Shown in pieces: positions 1 through 7,207 of a stretch of 19,277 nt of DNA (its first letter is position 1; each line of letters begins with the position of its first letter). A program made the position numbers and the translations under genes. The stretch is taken from positions 1 to 19,277 of the forward strand of contig CAPHZB010000024.1 in NCBI GenBank assembly GCA_948629335.1, read 5' to 3'. Origin of the DNA: an uncultured Bacilli bacterium (lineage in GTDB: Bacteria; Bacillota_I; Bacilli_A; RF39; UBA660). The notes beneath the pieces are model-generated. The model ran no database searches. It saw only the letters and a list, made by a program, of their open reading frames with translations, and was not told where the DNA came from.

Positions 1-17
1 AAGTTGTTTTATTTTTG

Positions 18-620
18 TCAAATTGTAACTTTTATTTTTGGAAGACGCCTATACCTTTCAATATTCTCTAAAGTTTGGGCTTTATTATTAATAAAATAAT
101 ACTTATCCCCTCTTACAACATTGTACTTTTCGCAAGTAAATTCAAAATATTTTTGATTATCACGACTAGATAAAATCTTTAAAATATCATCCCTTGTTGC
201 ATCCTCACAAATAACAAAATAGGGGTAAATTGTTTCAATATTCGCAAGTTCTTTTGGTACTGGAGCTCCTAAACTAAACAGATAATTGAGTGCCGGTGAC
301 AATTTTTTCTCATAGTAATCCTGTACTTTATCTACATCTGCAAATAGTGTATCTTCACTTACATTTGTATTGTTGACAGTAATAAGTCCATCTTCAAATA
401 TCTTCACCTGTATATTTAAAGCCGTTGTGAAGGAAACATATTCTTCTCCATTTACACCATATTCGATTTTTCCTATTTCTAAATTTCTATGCAATTCTTC
501 TAACTTATTTTTATCTAATTCTAACTGTGAATCACAATTTCTTAAAAAATCATATACTTCCGTTAATTGCAACATGGTTCTTTGAAACCATCCACCGATA
601 TATACATTACTAATTTTCAT
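18..620 (-). CDS. Conserved-looking hypothetical protein, 200 aa
   Basis: I do not recognise this protein. It is predicted soluble and cytoplasmic, with no signal peptide or membrane segment. The N-terminus (about residues 1-60) has the peculiar GGWFQRT segment followed by acidic helices. A beta-rich middle (about 60-95) leads into helices near 100-125, and the C-terminal half mixes helix and strand and ends in a basic tail. The ATG at 618-620 follows an AGAGGTG ribosome binding site at good spacing, and the gene ends in TGA. Only 12 nt separate it from the upstream acetyltransferase gene, so the two are probably co-transcribed from the promoter at 1094-1121. Coding is supported by length, the ribosome binding site and normal composition. 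Function is unknown. Confidence 0.75.
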   Translation of the reverse strand: MKISNVYIGGWFQRTMLQLTEVYDFLRNCDSQLELDKNKLEELHRNLEIGKIEYGVNGEEYVSFTTALNIQVKIFEDGLITVNNTNVSEDTLFADVDKVQDYYEKKLSPALNYLFSLGAPVPKELANIETIYPYFVICEDATRDDILKILSSRDNQKYFEFTCEKYNVVRGDKYYFINNKAQTLENIERYRRLPKIKVTI

Positions 621-632
621 ACAAACACCTCT

Positions 633-1070
633 TTATATTTTTTTAGAGAAAAATCCCGCATCATCAAGAGTAAATCCAAATCTTTTATAACAAGCATGAG
701 CGGCAACTCTGACATTGTTTGACCATAGTTCCATTTTTACACAACCCTTTTTTTGACAGATATTTTGAATTTCTGTAAGCATATGCGTTGCTATTTTAAA
801 TCGTCTATACTCTGGTTTTACACAAACATGGTTTAAAATGGCATAAGTCATCATAGGTTGATACATTGTTTCAATAATTGTAATCTTGGCATGAGCAACA
901 ATTTCTTCCCCTACTATTCCAATTAAATAAATATCCTTTCCTGTATCTTTTGTTTTTAGAAAAACTTCTTTAGCATATTCTAATGGTGTAACTTCATCAA
1001 AACATGCATTGCATAGTTGAATGATTCCTTCAACATCGTTTTCCTGTGCTATTTTAAAACGTACTTCCAT
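633..1070 (-). CDS. GNAT family N-acetyltransferase
   Basis: The 145-aa length and fold pattern match a single-domain GCN5-related N-acetyltransferase, which transfers acetyl from acetyl-CoA to an amine. The N-terminus has the usual strand, helix, helix order (RFKIAQENDVEGIIQLCNA). The central strand NHVCVKPEYRR followed by the IATHMLTEI helix is motif A, which binds CoA pyrophosphate. NNVRVAAHACYKRFGF near residues 118-133 is the typical motif B ending (N...A...Y...GF). In motif A the usual R/Q-x-x-G-x-G/A reads R-R-F-K-I-A, so the conserved glycine is lysine. The substrate cannot be told from sequence. It is the first gene of a two-gene unit, behind a consensus sigma-A promoter, with an AGGG-type ribosome binding site before the ATG. 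Confidence 0.88.
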   Translation of the reverse strand: MEVRFKIAQENDVEGIIQLCNACFDEVTPLEYAKEVFLKTKDTGKDIYLIGIVGEEIVAHAKITIIETMYQPMMTYAILNHVCVKPEYRRFKIATHMLTEIQNICQKKGCVKMELWSNNVRVAAHACYKRFGFTLDDAGFFSKKI

Positions 1071-1093
1071 ACTAATCCCTACCTTCTAGTTTA

Positions 1094-1121
1094 ATTATAA
1101 CTTATCTATAAGGATTGTCAA
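1094..1121 (-). promoter_or_regulatory. Sigma-A promoter of the acetyltransferase unit
   Basis: On the minus strand TTGACA (1116-1121) and TATAAT (1094-1099) are separated by 16 nt, so both hexamers are full consensus. The start of transcription should be near 1087, about 17 nt before the ATG at 1070. Confidence 0.85.
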
Positions 1122-1144
1122 ATAATCTTTACAAAAATGTGTAA

Positions 1145-1175
1145 AGTAAAAAACAGTAGTATTTCCACTGTTTTA
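1145..1175 (-). terminator. Intrinsic terminator of the YneF-like gene
   Basis: On the minus strand an AAAACAGT / ACTGTTTT stem (arms 1167-1174 and 1150-1157) with a 9-nt loop runs into a T tract. The upstream arm overlaps the TAA stop codon of the YneF-like gene (1173-1175), so stop and terminator are fused. Confidence 0.75.
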
Positions 1176-1388
1176 CATATATTTTGTCATTGACTTCATC
1201 ATTTGATTGACTTGCTTTTGACTAGGAGTTCTTCCCATTTGTGTCATCATTGCTTTAATCATTTGTTCATTGATTGGTGGATTTTTCTTCATATACTTTT
1301 CCATATATTTCTTTGCTACAATAAACCCAATAATCAAACCTACTATTAATCCACCTACTATTTTTAATATATCAAATAATAATTCCAT
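1173..1388 (-). CDS. yneF: YneF family (UPF0154) membrane-anchored protein
   Basis: This 71-aa protein has an N-terminal transmembrane helix (about residues 5-25, with the glycine-rich GGLIVGLIIGFIVA). A basic stretch KKYMEKYMKKNPPINE follows, then an amphipathic cytoplasmic tail containing MMTQMGRTPSQKQVNQMMKSM. That layout, including the conserved NPPI and MGR.PS..Q motifs, is characteristic of the UPF0154/YneF family of Bacillota, whose function is not established. The ATG follows GAGGGTGAT. A promoter at 1408-1436 and a terminator on the stop codon indicate a monocistronic gene. Family identification is from memory of the motif pattern; the role is unknown. Confidence 0.88.
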   Translation of the reverse strand: MELLFDILKIVGGLIVGLIIGFIVAKKYMEKYMKKNPPINEQMIKAMMTQMGRTPSQKQVNQMMKSMTKYM

Positions 1389-1407
1389 TCTATCACCCTC
1401 TTCTTAC

Positions 1408-1436
1408 ATTTTACTAAAGTTTTATTCACTTTACAA
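1408..1436 (-). promoter_or_regulatory. Probable promoter of the YneF-like gene
   Basis: The minus strand has TTGTAA (1431-1436), a 17-nt spacer and TAAAAT (1408-1413), 20 nt upstream of the ATG at 1388. The -35 matches consensus at 4 of 6 positions and the -10 at 5 of 6. Confidence 0.55.
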
Positions 1437-1590
1437 CTAAAATGAAAAAACATTTCCAATTTTTTCTTTAAGTAAGAATATAAATATAGATTATTATTTT
1501 GTGATAATTGAATGCAATTTATTCTAATTTCATTTTTTTATAAAAACAAAAGAAGATATGCGTAACTTAAAATATGCAAATACACACAAG

Positions 1591-1619
1591 TTAAAAAAGA
1601 ATAACTTTCCGTTACTCTT
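1591..1619 (-). terminator. Intrinsic terminator after parC
   Basis: On the minus strand AAGAGTAAC, the loop GGAAA and GTTATTCTT form a 9-bp stem with one G-U pair, followed by a T run. It starts right at the parC stop codon. Confidence 0.8.
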
Positions 1620-4117
1620 TATTCATCAAAGGAATCTAGAAAATCATCAATACGCATCATTTTGTCATCAATAGATTCCAAAGAAATATTTTCTTTTTGG
1701 ACAGGAATTTCTTCCTCTACTTCTTTTAAATATCCAATTTCATATACATCTTTGAGTGTAAATTTAGAAATAGAACTTCCCGATGCATAACGATCGAAAA
1801 TAGGTATTTCTGTTAATTTTAATTCTTTCATCTCCCCTGTTGTTTTAATTCCAACAGTTTCTTTAAAGCTAATAATCATTGCTTTTATAATATAGTAAGG
1901 ATTTGTTTTTACTTCTCGTACAACTTGAACACCTCTTCTTGCCCTAGAAGTCATATCAAATTCAGTTAATTTAATCCTTTTGGCTGTTGCTTTTTCTGTA
2001 AATATTGTTACATACTCAAAATCATCACTATATAATATTCCACTAACAACTTCATCATTTTTTAAAGTAATTGCTTTTACACCACTCGATTTAATTCCTG
2101 TCACTGGAATTTCTTCTTTTAAATAGGTTAAACCATAACCATTTCTCGTTGCAACAAACACTTTATCGAAATTCTGTACGGAAACGGATACAACCTTATC
2201 ATTTTCCTTTAATTTCATACAAGATATTGGTTTTGAATATCGTTGTACTTTAAATTCACTAAGTAGTGTTCGTTTTACCATTCCATCTTTTGTAAATAAG
2301 GTTACCTCTTTTCCTGTTGCAAAATCACGAACAGGATATGCGAAAAGAATGTTTTCATCGGATGGAAGACTTACTAAATTGCTAACATGTTTTCCTAAAT
2401 CCTTCCATTTTAACTCAGGAAGTTCATGTACAGGTAGATAAATATAATTTCCTAAATCTGTAAACAAGAGAAGTGTATCCATGGTAAACATTTTATAATT
2501 TCCAAGTACATAGTCCCCTTCTTTTACAGTTGCAGGAACAGATTCATCATAACTTTTTAAAGAAACTCGTTTTACATATCCTTCTTTTGTTACTGTTACA
2601 ATAACGTTTTCTTTTGGAATTAAATCTGTATTATCAATTTTTATTTCCGTAATTTCTTCTTTTATTGCCGTCTTTCTTGGCATTGCATACTCTTTCTTAA
2701 CTTTTTTAAGTTCATCTTTCATGACTTCTTTTAATTTATCTTCGCTTTCTAAAATCGCTTTTAAAGCAGCAATAACAAGCTGTAATTGTTTAAATTCTTG
2801 TTCAAGTTCAATAATATCCATATTAGTTAAACGATAAAGTTGTAAAATTAAAATGTTTTCTGCTTGTCGTTCTGTAAAGCCATATTCATTTACTAAATTG
2901 ACTTTGGCATCACTCTTATTTTTACTTGAACGTATCGTTTTAATGACATCATCTAAGATAGAAATAGCCTTCATTAATCCTTCTACAATATGAAGTTTAT
3001 TTTGGGCATACTCTAAATCATACTTAGTTCTTTTTATAATGACTTCCCTTTGGTGGGCAATATAAGCGTCTATTATAGATAAAATTCCAAGTGTCATTGG
3101 TCTTCTATTTACAATAGCTACCATATTATAGGTATATGCTATTTGTAAATCTGTATTTTTAAGTAAATAATTTAAAACAAGTTCTCTCGAAGCACCTGCC
3201 TTTAAATCGATTGCAATTCTTAAACCCTCTCTATCAGATTCATCTCGCACTTCTAAAATACCATCGATTTTTTTATCAATTCGAATATCATCAATCTTTT
3301 TGACAAGCATTGCTTTATTAACATCAAAAGGAATTTCTGTAACGATAATCTGTTCTTTATTTTTTTCTTTTGCAAATTCAATTTTAGAACGAATAATGAC
3401 TTTCCCTTTTCCTGTTGAAAAGGCATCAATTATTCCCTTTTTGCCCTCAACAATTCCCCCAGTTGGAAAGTCAGGTCCTTTTACAATATCCAAAATCGTC
3501 TCCAATCTACAATTGGGAGAATCGATTCTTTTAATAGTTGCATCAATAATTTCCCCCAAATTATGTGGTGGAATATTGGTCGCATAACCCGCCGAAATTC
3601 CTGTTGCTCCATTGACTAATAGATTTGGAAACTTCGCAGGTAGTACAGTAGGTTCTAATTCAGTATCATCAAAATTAGGAGCCCACATGACTGTATTTTT
3701 ATCAATATCTTTTAAAAGCTCATTACTTACTTTAGAAAGTCTTGCTTCTGTATAACGCATAGCTGCAGCAGAATCCCCATCCATGGAACCATTATTTCCT
3801 TGCATATCAATATAAGGTGTATTTTGTTTCCACCACTGGCTCATACGAACCATCGCGTCATAGATGGAAGAGTCTCCATGTGGATGATAATTACCCATAA
3901 TAAATCCAACAGTCTTTGCACTTTTACGATATGGTTTATCATAGGTATTATGGTCTTTATACATTCCAAATAAAATACGTCTTTGAACAGGCTTTAATCC
4001 ATCCCTTACATCAGGAATAGCTCGATCTTGAATAATGGCTTTCGCATATCTTGAGAAACGGTCTCCCATAATCTCTTCTAATGTTGTATCTACTATTCTT
4101 TGTACATTACTTTCCAT
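1619..4117 (-). CDS. parC: DNA topoisomerase IV subunit A
   Basis: ParC is the breakage-rejoining subunit of topoisomerase IV, which decatenates replicated chromosomes as a C2E2 tetramer with ParE. The N-terminal winged-helix domain has the LKPVQRRILFGM motif (residues 41-52) and the quinolone-pocket loop HPHGDSSIYDAM (78-89; Ser83 and Asp87 at the classical resistance positions). The active-site tyrosine is Tyr122 in AAMRYTEARLS. The tower and coiled-coil follow, with QAENILILQLYRLT near 420. The C-terminal beta-pinwheel repeats have a degenerate RARRGVQVV instead of the GyrA box Q-R-R-G-G-K-G, which argues for ParC over GyrA, as does the QRRILF form. At 832 aa it is of family size. It lies 11 nt downstream of parE, with an AGGTGA ribosome binding site. 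Confidence 0.96.
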   Translation of the reverse strand: MESNVQRIVDTTLEEIMGDRFSRYAKAIIQDRAIPDVRDGLKPVQRRILFGMYKDHNTYDKPYRKSAKTVGFIMGNYHPHGDSSIYDAMVRMSQWWKQNTPYIDMQGNNGSMDGDSAAAMRYTEARLSKVSNELLKDIDKNTVMWAPNFDDTELEPTVLPAKFPNLLVNGATGISAGYATNIPPHNLGEIIDATIKRIDSPNCRLETILDIVKGPDFPTGGIVEGKKGIIDAFSTGKGKVIIRSKIEFAKEKNKEQIIVTEIPFDVNKAMLVKKIDDIRIDKKIDGILEVRDESDREGLRIAIDLKAGASRELVLNYLLKNTDLQIAYTYNMVAIVNRRPMTLGILSIIDAYIAHQREVIIKRTKYDLEYAQNKLHIVEGLMKAISILDDVIKTIRSSKNKSDAKVNLVNEYGFTERQAENILILQLYRLTNMDIIELEQEFKQLQLVIAALKAILESEDKLKEVMKDELKKVKKEYAMPRKTAIKEEITEIKIDNTDLIPKENVIVTVTKEGYVKRVSLKSYDESVPATVKEGDYVLGNYKMFTMDTLLLFTDLGNYIYLPVHELPELKWKDLGKHVSNLVSLPSDENILFAYPVRDFATGKEVTLFTKDGMVKRTLLSEFKVQRYSKPISCMKLKENDKVVSVSVQNFDKVFVATRNGYGLTYLKEEIPVTGIKSSGVKAITLKNDEVVSGILYSDDFEYVTIFTEKATAKRIKLTEFDMTSRARRGVQVVREVKTNPYYIIKAMIISFKETVGIKTTGEMKELKLTEIPIFDRYASGSSISKFTLKDVYEIGYLKEVEEEIPVQKENISLESIDDKMMRIDDFLDSFDE

Positions 4118-4128
4118 ATCTCACCTAC

Positions 4129-6039
4129 TCAATCTATTTTGTAATTATCTTCTAGGGTAAAGACTACATTTTGTTCAATCCACTCTTTACGAGGATCAAC
4201 TTTATCTCCCATTAAAACACTTACTCTTTTCTCAGCAATATTTCCATCTTCAATCGTTACACGAATCAGCATTCTAGAGTCTGGGTTCATTGTTGTTTCC
4301 CATAATTGTTCGGCATTCATCTCTCCTAAACCTTTATATCTTTGTTGTGAACCTGCTTTTCCACCATTTTCTTGTTTAATTCTATCTAATTCTTCATCTG
4401 TCCATGCATAAAAGTGTTTTTTTCCATACTCAACTTTATATAAAGGAGGAAGAGCAATATAAAGTTTTCCTGCTTCAATGAGTGGCTTCATATAACGATA
4501 AAAGAATGTAATTAAAAGAATTTGAATATGTGCCCCATCATCATCGGCATCAGTCATGATAATAACTTTATCATAATTTGAATCATCTGCATTAAAGTCT
4601 GAACCAACTCCCGCTCCAATCGTATGAATCATTGTATTGATTTCTTCATTCTTTAAAATTTCTTCCATACGTGCCTTTTCTGTATTTAGTACTTTTCCAC
4701 GAAGAGGTAAAATTGCCTGAAATTTACGGTCTCTACCTCCTTTAGCCGAACCACCTGCTGAATCTCCCTCAACTAAAAACAATTCATTTTTTTTTGGATT
4801 TTTTGTTTGAGCAGGCGCTAATTTCCCAGACAAAGCGGCTTCCTTTTTATTTTTATCTTTTCCAAGACGTGCCTCATCCCTTGCTTTTCTAGCAGCTTCA
4901 CGTACATTCCTACTCTTAATCATCTTATCGATAATCTTTGTGGCACTTTCTTTATTTTCCTCTAAAAAATATTTTAGTTTTTCATAAACAATGCTATCTA
5001 CTACAGTACGTGCGATAGGAGTTCCCAGTTTTCCTTTGGTTTGTCCTTCAAATTGTAATAAATTTTCTGGAATTTGAAGCGAAATGATAGCCGTTAAACC
5101 CTCTCTTGTATCATTTCCCTCAAAATTTTTATCTTTTCCCTTAAAATAGTTGTTCGCTTTAGCATATTCATTAAAAACACGAGTTAAAGCCGTCTTAAAT
5201 CCCACTTCATGAGTTCCCCCATCATTTGTTTTTACATTATTGACGAATGAAGTGATACTCTCTGAATAACTATCCGTATATTGTAGAGAAATATCTACTT
5301 TTATCGTATCTTTTACACCCTCAAAGGAAACAATTTTATGAAGTGGCTTTTTATCATCATTTAAATAAGCAACAAAGGCCTCCAACCCTTTTTCATAATG
5401 ATAACTTTCACTTCTATTTTCTTTTTCATCTATCACTTCTATAGTTAAATTCTTAATCAAAAAAGCACTTTCTTGCATTCTCTCACAAATCGTTGAATAA
5501 GAAAACTCAGTCGTTTGGAAGATTTCATTATCAGGGTAAAATCTAACTTTTGTTCCTGTTTTACCTGTTTTCTCTAGTTTTGTTAAGGGAGTAGCAACTT
5601 TCCCACCGTTTTCAAAACGGATAAAGTATTCATATCCATCTTTTTTGATTGTTACTTCTAACCACTTACTGAGAGCATTAACAACAGAAGCTCCAACACC
5701 ATGTAATCCTCCAGATACTTTGTATCCTCCACTTTCAAATTTTCCACCTGCATGTAAAACAGTATAGATAACCTCTGGAGTTGACATTCCACTGGCATGC
5801 ATTCCAACAGGAACCCCACGACCTTCATCTTCTACCGAAATACTTCCATCGGTATGAAGAATAATTTTTATTTTTTTACCAAAGCCATTAATAACCTCAT
5901 CAATCGCATTATCCACAATTTCCCATACTAGATGGTGAAGTCCTCTTTTATCTGTTGAACCAATATACATACCAGGACGCTTTCTTACCGCTTCTAATCC
6001 CTCTAATATCTTTATAGAACTCTCATCATATTTTGCCAT
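4129..6039 (-). CDS. parE: DNA topoisomerase IV subunit B
   Basis: ParE is the ATPase subunit of topoisomerase IV. The GHKL ATP-binding domain shows EIVDNAIDE (catalytic Glu40, Mg-binding Asn44), DEGRGVPVG (71-79) and the ATP lid GGLHGVGAS (110-118). QTKGKLG (333-339) holds the switch lysine Lys337. The Toprim domain has EGDSAGG (424-430; Glu424) and the metal-binding TDADDDGAH (496-504; Asp497, Asp499, Asp501), and QRYKGLGEMN lies near the end. The 636-aa length, the absence of the GyrB insert and the adjacent parC support ParE over GyrB. The frame ends in TGA, which shows that TGA is read as stop in this organism. A strong promoter lies immediately upstream, leaving a very short leader. Confidence 0.96.
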   Translation of the reverse strand: MAKYDESSIKILEGLEAVRKRPGMYIGSTDKRGLHHLVWEIVDNAIDEVINGFGKKIKIILHTDGSISVEDEGRGVPVGMHASGMSTPEVIYTVLHAGGKFESGGYKVSGGLHGVGASVVNALSKWLEVTIKKDGYEYFIRFENGGKVATPLTKLEKTGKTGTKVRFYPDNEIFQTTEFSYSTICERMQESAFLIKNLTIEVIDEKENRSESYHYEKGLEAFVAYLNDDKKPLHKIVSFEGVKDTIKVDISLQYTDSYSESITSFVNNVKTNDGGTHEVGFKTALTRVFNEYAKANNYFKGKDKNFEGNDTREGLTAIISLQIPENLLQFEGQTKGKLGTPIARTVVDSIVYEKLKYFLEENKESATKIIDKMIKSRNVREAARKARDEARLGKDKNKKEAALSGKLAPAQTKNPKKNELFLVEGDSAGGSAKGGRDRKFQAILPLRGKVLNTEKARMEEILKNEEINTMIHTIGAGVGSDFNADDSNYDKVIIMTDADDDGAHIQILLITFFYRYMKPLIEAGKLYIALPPLYKVEYGKKHFYAWTDEELDRIKQENGGKAGSQQRYKGLGEMNAEQLWETTMNPDSRMLIRVTIEDGNIAEKRVSVLMGDKVDPRKEWIEQNVVFTLEDNYKID

Positions 6040-6054
6040 GCTATCACCACAACG

Positions 6055-6083
6055 ATTATAACAAAAAAAAGAAATATTATCAA
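6055..6083 (-). promoter_or_regulatory. Promoter immediately upstream of parE
   Basis: On the minus strand TTGATA (6078-6083), a 17-nt spacer and TATAAT (6055-6060) lie just before parE. Transcription would start near 6048, only about 10 nt before the ATG at 6039, and the GGTGA Shine-Dalgarno (6044-6048) would sit at the extreme 5' end of the message. Confidence 0.65.
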
Positions 6084-6092
6084 ATAATTCCT

Positions 6093-6740
6093 TTATTTAT
6101 TCGTTTTAAATAATTTTCTTACCGTTTCTTGTCCTTCTGGCGAATCTATTTTCTTTATTTCTTCCTCTATTTTCTTCATAGATATCTTTCTAATAGAATC
6201 TATATTCCTTTTTATTTCTTCCTTTAAGGTATCTTCTAGTACAAAACCAAGATTAATAGAAAAACGAAGTGCTCTTATCATACGTAGAGGGTCTTCACTC
6301 ATTTTATCTTTCACATCTCCAACCACTCGTATGATTTTATGGTCAATATCTTCTCTCGCACCCAATAAATCAATATATTCTCCTTCTTTATCAATACATA
6401 ATGTATTCATCACAAAATCTCTTCTTTGTATATCTTCTTCTAAAGTATCTACAAATGTAATAGAGTAAGGATGCCTATAATCCAAATATTTTCCTTCTTT
6501 TCTAAACGTAGTTATCTCAAATAATACATTTTTATAACAAATCGTAAAAGAACCCATTTTGGGATAAGATATACAAATTTCAAAATATTTCTTTATTTCT
6601 TCATAACGCATATTGGTGCAAATGTCAATATCTTCTGTATCTTCTCCTCTATATTTATCTCTAGGATATCCTCCTACAATATACGCTACATAACCTAAGT
6701 CATCTATTTTTTTTAACAAATCCAGTGCTACAACAAACAT
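6093..6740 (-). CDS. Short class II CCA-adding-enzyme-like nucleotidyltransferase (head and neck only)
   Basis: The 215-aa protein carries the catalytic core of class II tRNA nucleotidyltransferases/poly(A) polymerases. It has GGYPRD (residues 23-28), the metal-binding DID (Asp37, Asp39) and RRDF..N (106-111). EDPLRMIRALRF (149-160) holds the Glu/Asp/Arg set that selects CTP and ATP, and the neck motif is ISMKKIEEEI. Family members are usually about 400 aa or longer, with body and tail domains that hold the tRNA elbow. Here the chain stops right after the neck, and the 54 nt before parE cannot supply the rest. It may be an intact minimal enzyme of this lineage, a partially specialised CC- or A-adding enzyme, or a truncated paralogue. 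All core residues are intact, so decay is not evident. The ATG follows AGAGGTGG, just downstream of the HU terminator. Confidence 0.85.
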   Translation of the reverse strand: MFVVALDLLKKIDDLGYVAYIVGGYPRDKYRGEDTEDIDICTNMRYEEIKKYFEICISYPKMGSFTICYKNVLFEITTFRKEGKYLDYRHPYSITFVDTLEEDIQRRDFVMNTLCIDKEGEYIDLLGAREDIDHKIIRVVGDVKDKMSEDPLRMIRALRFSINLGFVLEDTLKEEIKRNIDSIRKISMKKIEEEIKKIDSPEGQETVRKLFKTNK

Positions 6741-6756
6741 GGTCCACCTCTCTATG

Positions 6757-6781
6757 AAAAAAAGATATCCAAAGATATCTC
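6757..6781 (-). terminator. Intrinsic terminator after the HU gene
   Basis: On the minus strand GAGATATC, the loop TTTG and GATATCTT (arms 6774-6781 and 6762-6769) form an 8-bp stem with one G-U pair, followed by a run of seven T. It lies between the HU stop and the ribosome binding site of the nucleotidyltransferase gene, so expression of the latter from the HU promoter would need readthrough. Confidence 0.85.
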
Positions 6782-6788
6782 TTACTAA

Positions 6789-7061
6789 TTAGTTTAATGC
6801 TTCTTTTAACTTAGAACCAGCCTTAATTGTAACAACAGTTCTAGCAGGAATTTCAACAGCTTCTCCAGTTCTTGGATTACGTCCAGTTGAAGCCTCCTTA
6901 TCTTTAGCTGTAAAAGTTAAAAATCCAGTAACTGTTACTTTTCCTTCTTCTTTAAGACCTTTTACTGTTGCTTTTTGAAATGCATCTAAAGCACGTGCTG
7001 CATCTGCTTTTGTAAGTCCAGCTTCTTCAGCCATAAATTCTACTAATTGTGTTCTACTCAT
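6789..7061 (-). CDS. hup: HU family DNA-binding protein
   Basis: HU is a small, basic, dimeric nucleoid protein that bends DNA. The 90-aa product shows the family pattern: N-terminal helices (SRTQLVEFMAEEAGLTKADAA), the VTVTGFLTFTAKDKEA strands, and the DNA-inserting arm GRNPRTGEAVEIPA (60-73) with Pro63 at the tip. The C-terminus is KAGSKLKEALN. I start it at the ATG at 7061, because a GGAGG at 7071-7075 precedes it by 9 nt. A longer frame from the ATG at 7091 has no ribosome binding site and would add ten atypical basic residues. It has its own promoter and a strong terminator, consistent with an abundant monocistronic message. The symbol is for the family; hup and hbs are both used. Confidence 0.94.
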   Translation of the reverse strand: MSRTQLVEFMAEEAGLTKADAARALDAFQKATVKGLKEEGKVTVTGFLTFTAKDKEASTGRNPRTGEAVEIPARTVVTIKAGSKLKEALN

Positions 7062-7112
7062 TGTTTTATACCTCCGTTTTTTAACACTCATAAGCTTTAT
7101 GCTTACAAGAAC

Positions 7113-7141
7113 ATAGTATCAAAAATAACATATAAAAGCAA
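7113..7141 (-). promoter_or_regulatory. Probable promoter of the HU gene
   Basis: On the minus strand TTGCTT (7136-7141), a 17-nt spacer and TACTAT (7113-7118) with an upstream TGA form an extended -10. Transcription would start near 7106. The inverted repeat TAAGC-N5-GCTTA (7091-7105) would then form a small hairpin at the 5' end of the leader. Confidence 0.6.
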
Positions 7142-7207
7142 CACTTTTTCTCAATTTTCGTTGGAATTATCTTTTTTTTCTAGAATATATTTATGTAGGT
7201 GGTCTAT

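Noticed and set aside
1619..6039. Gyrase subunits gyrA/gyrB
   Set aside because: The GyrA box is degenerate, the QRRILF form and gene order parE-parC fit topoisomerase IV, and no dnaA/recF context is present.
7141..7207. Promoter for the deacetylase gene
   Set aside because: A promoter must lie here or in the HU leader, but no -35/-10 pair with acceptable spacing stands out.
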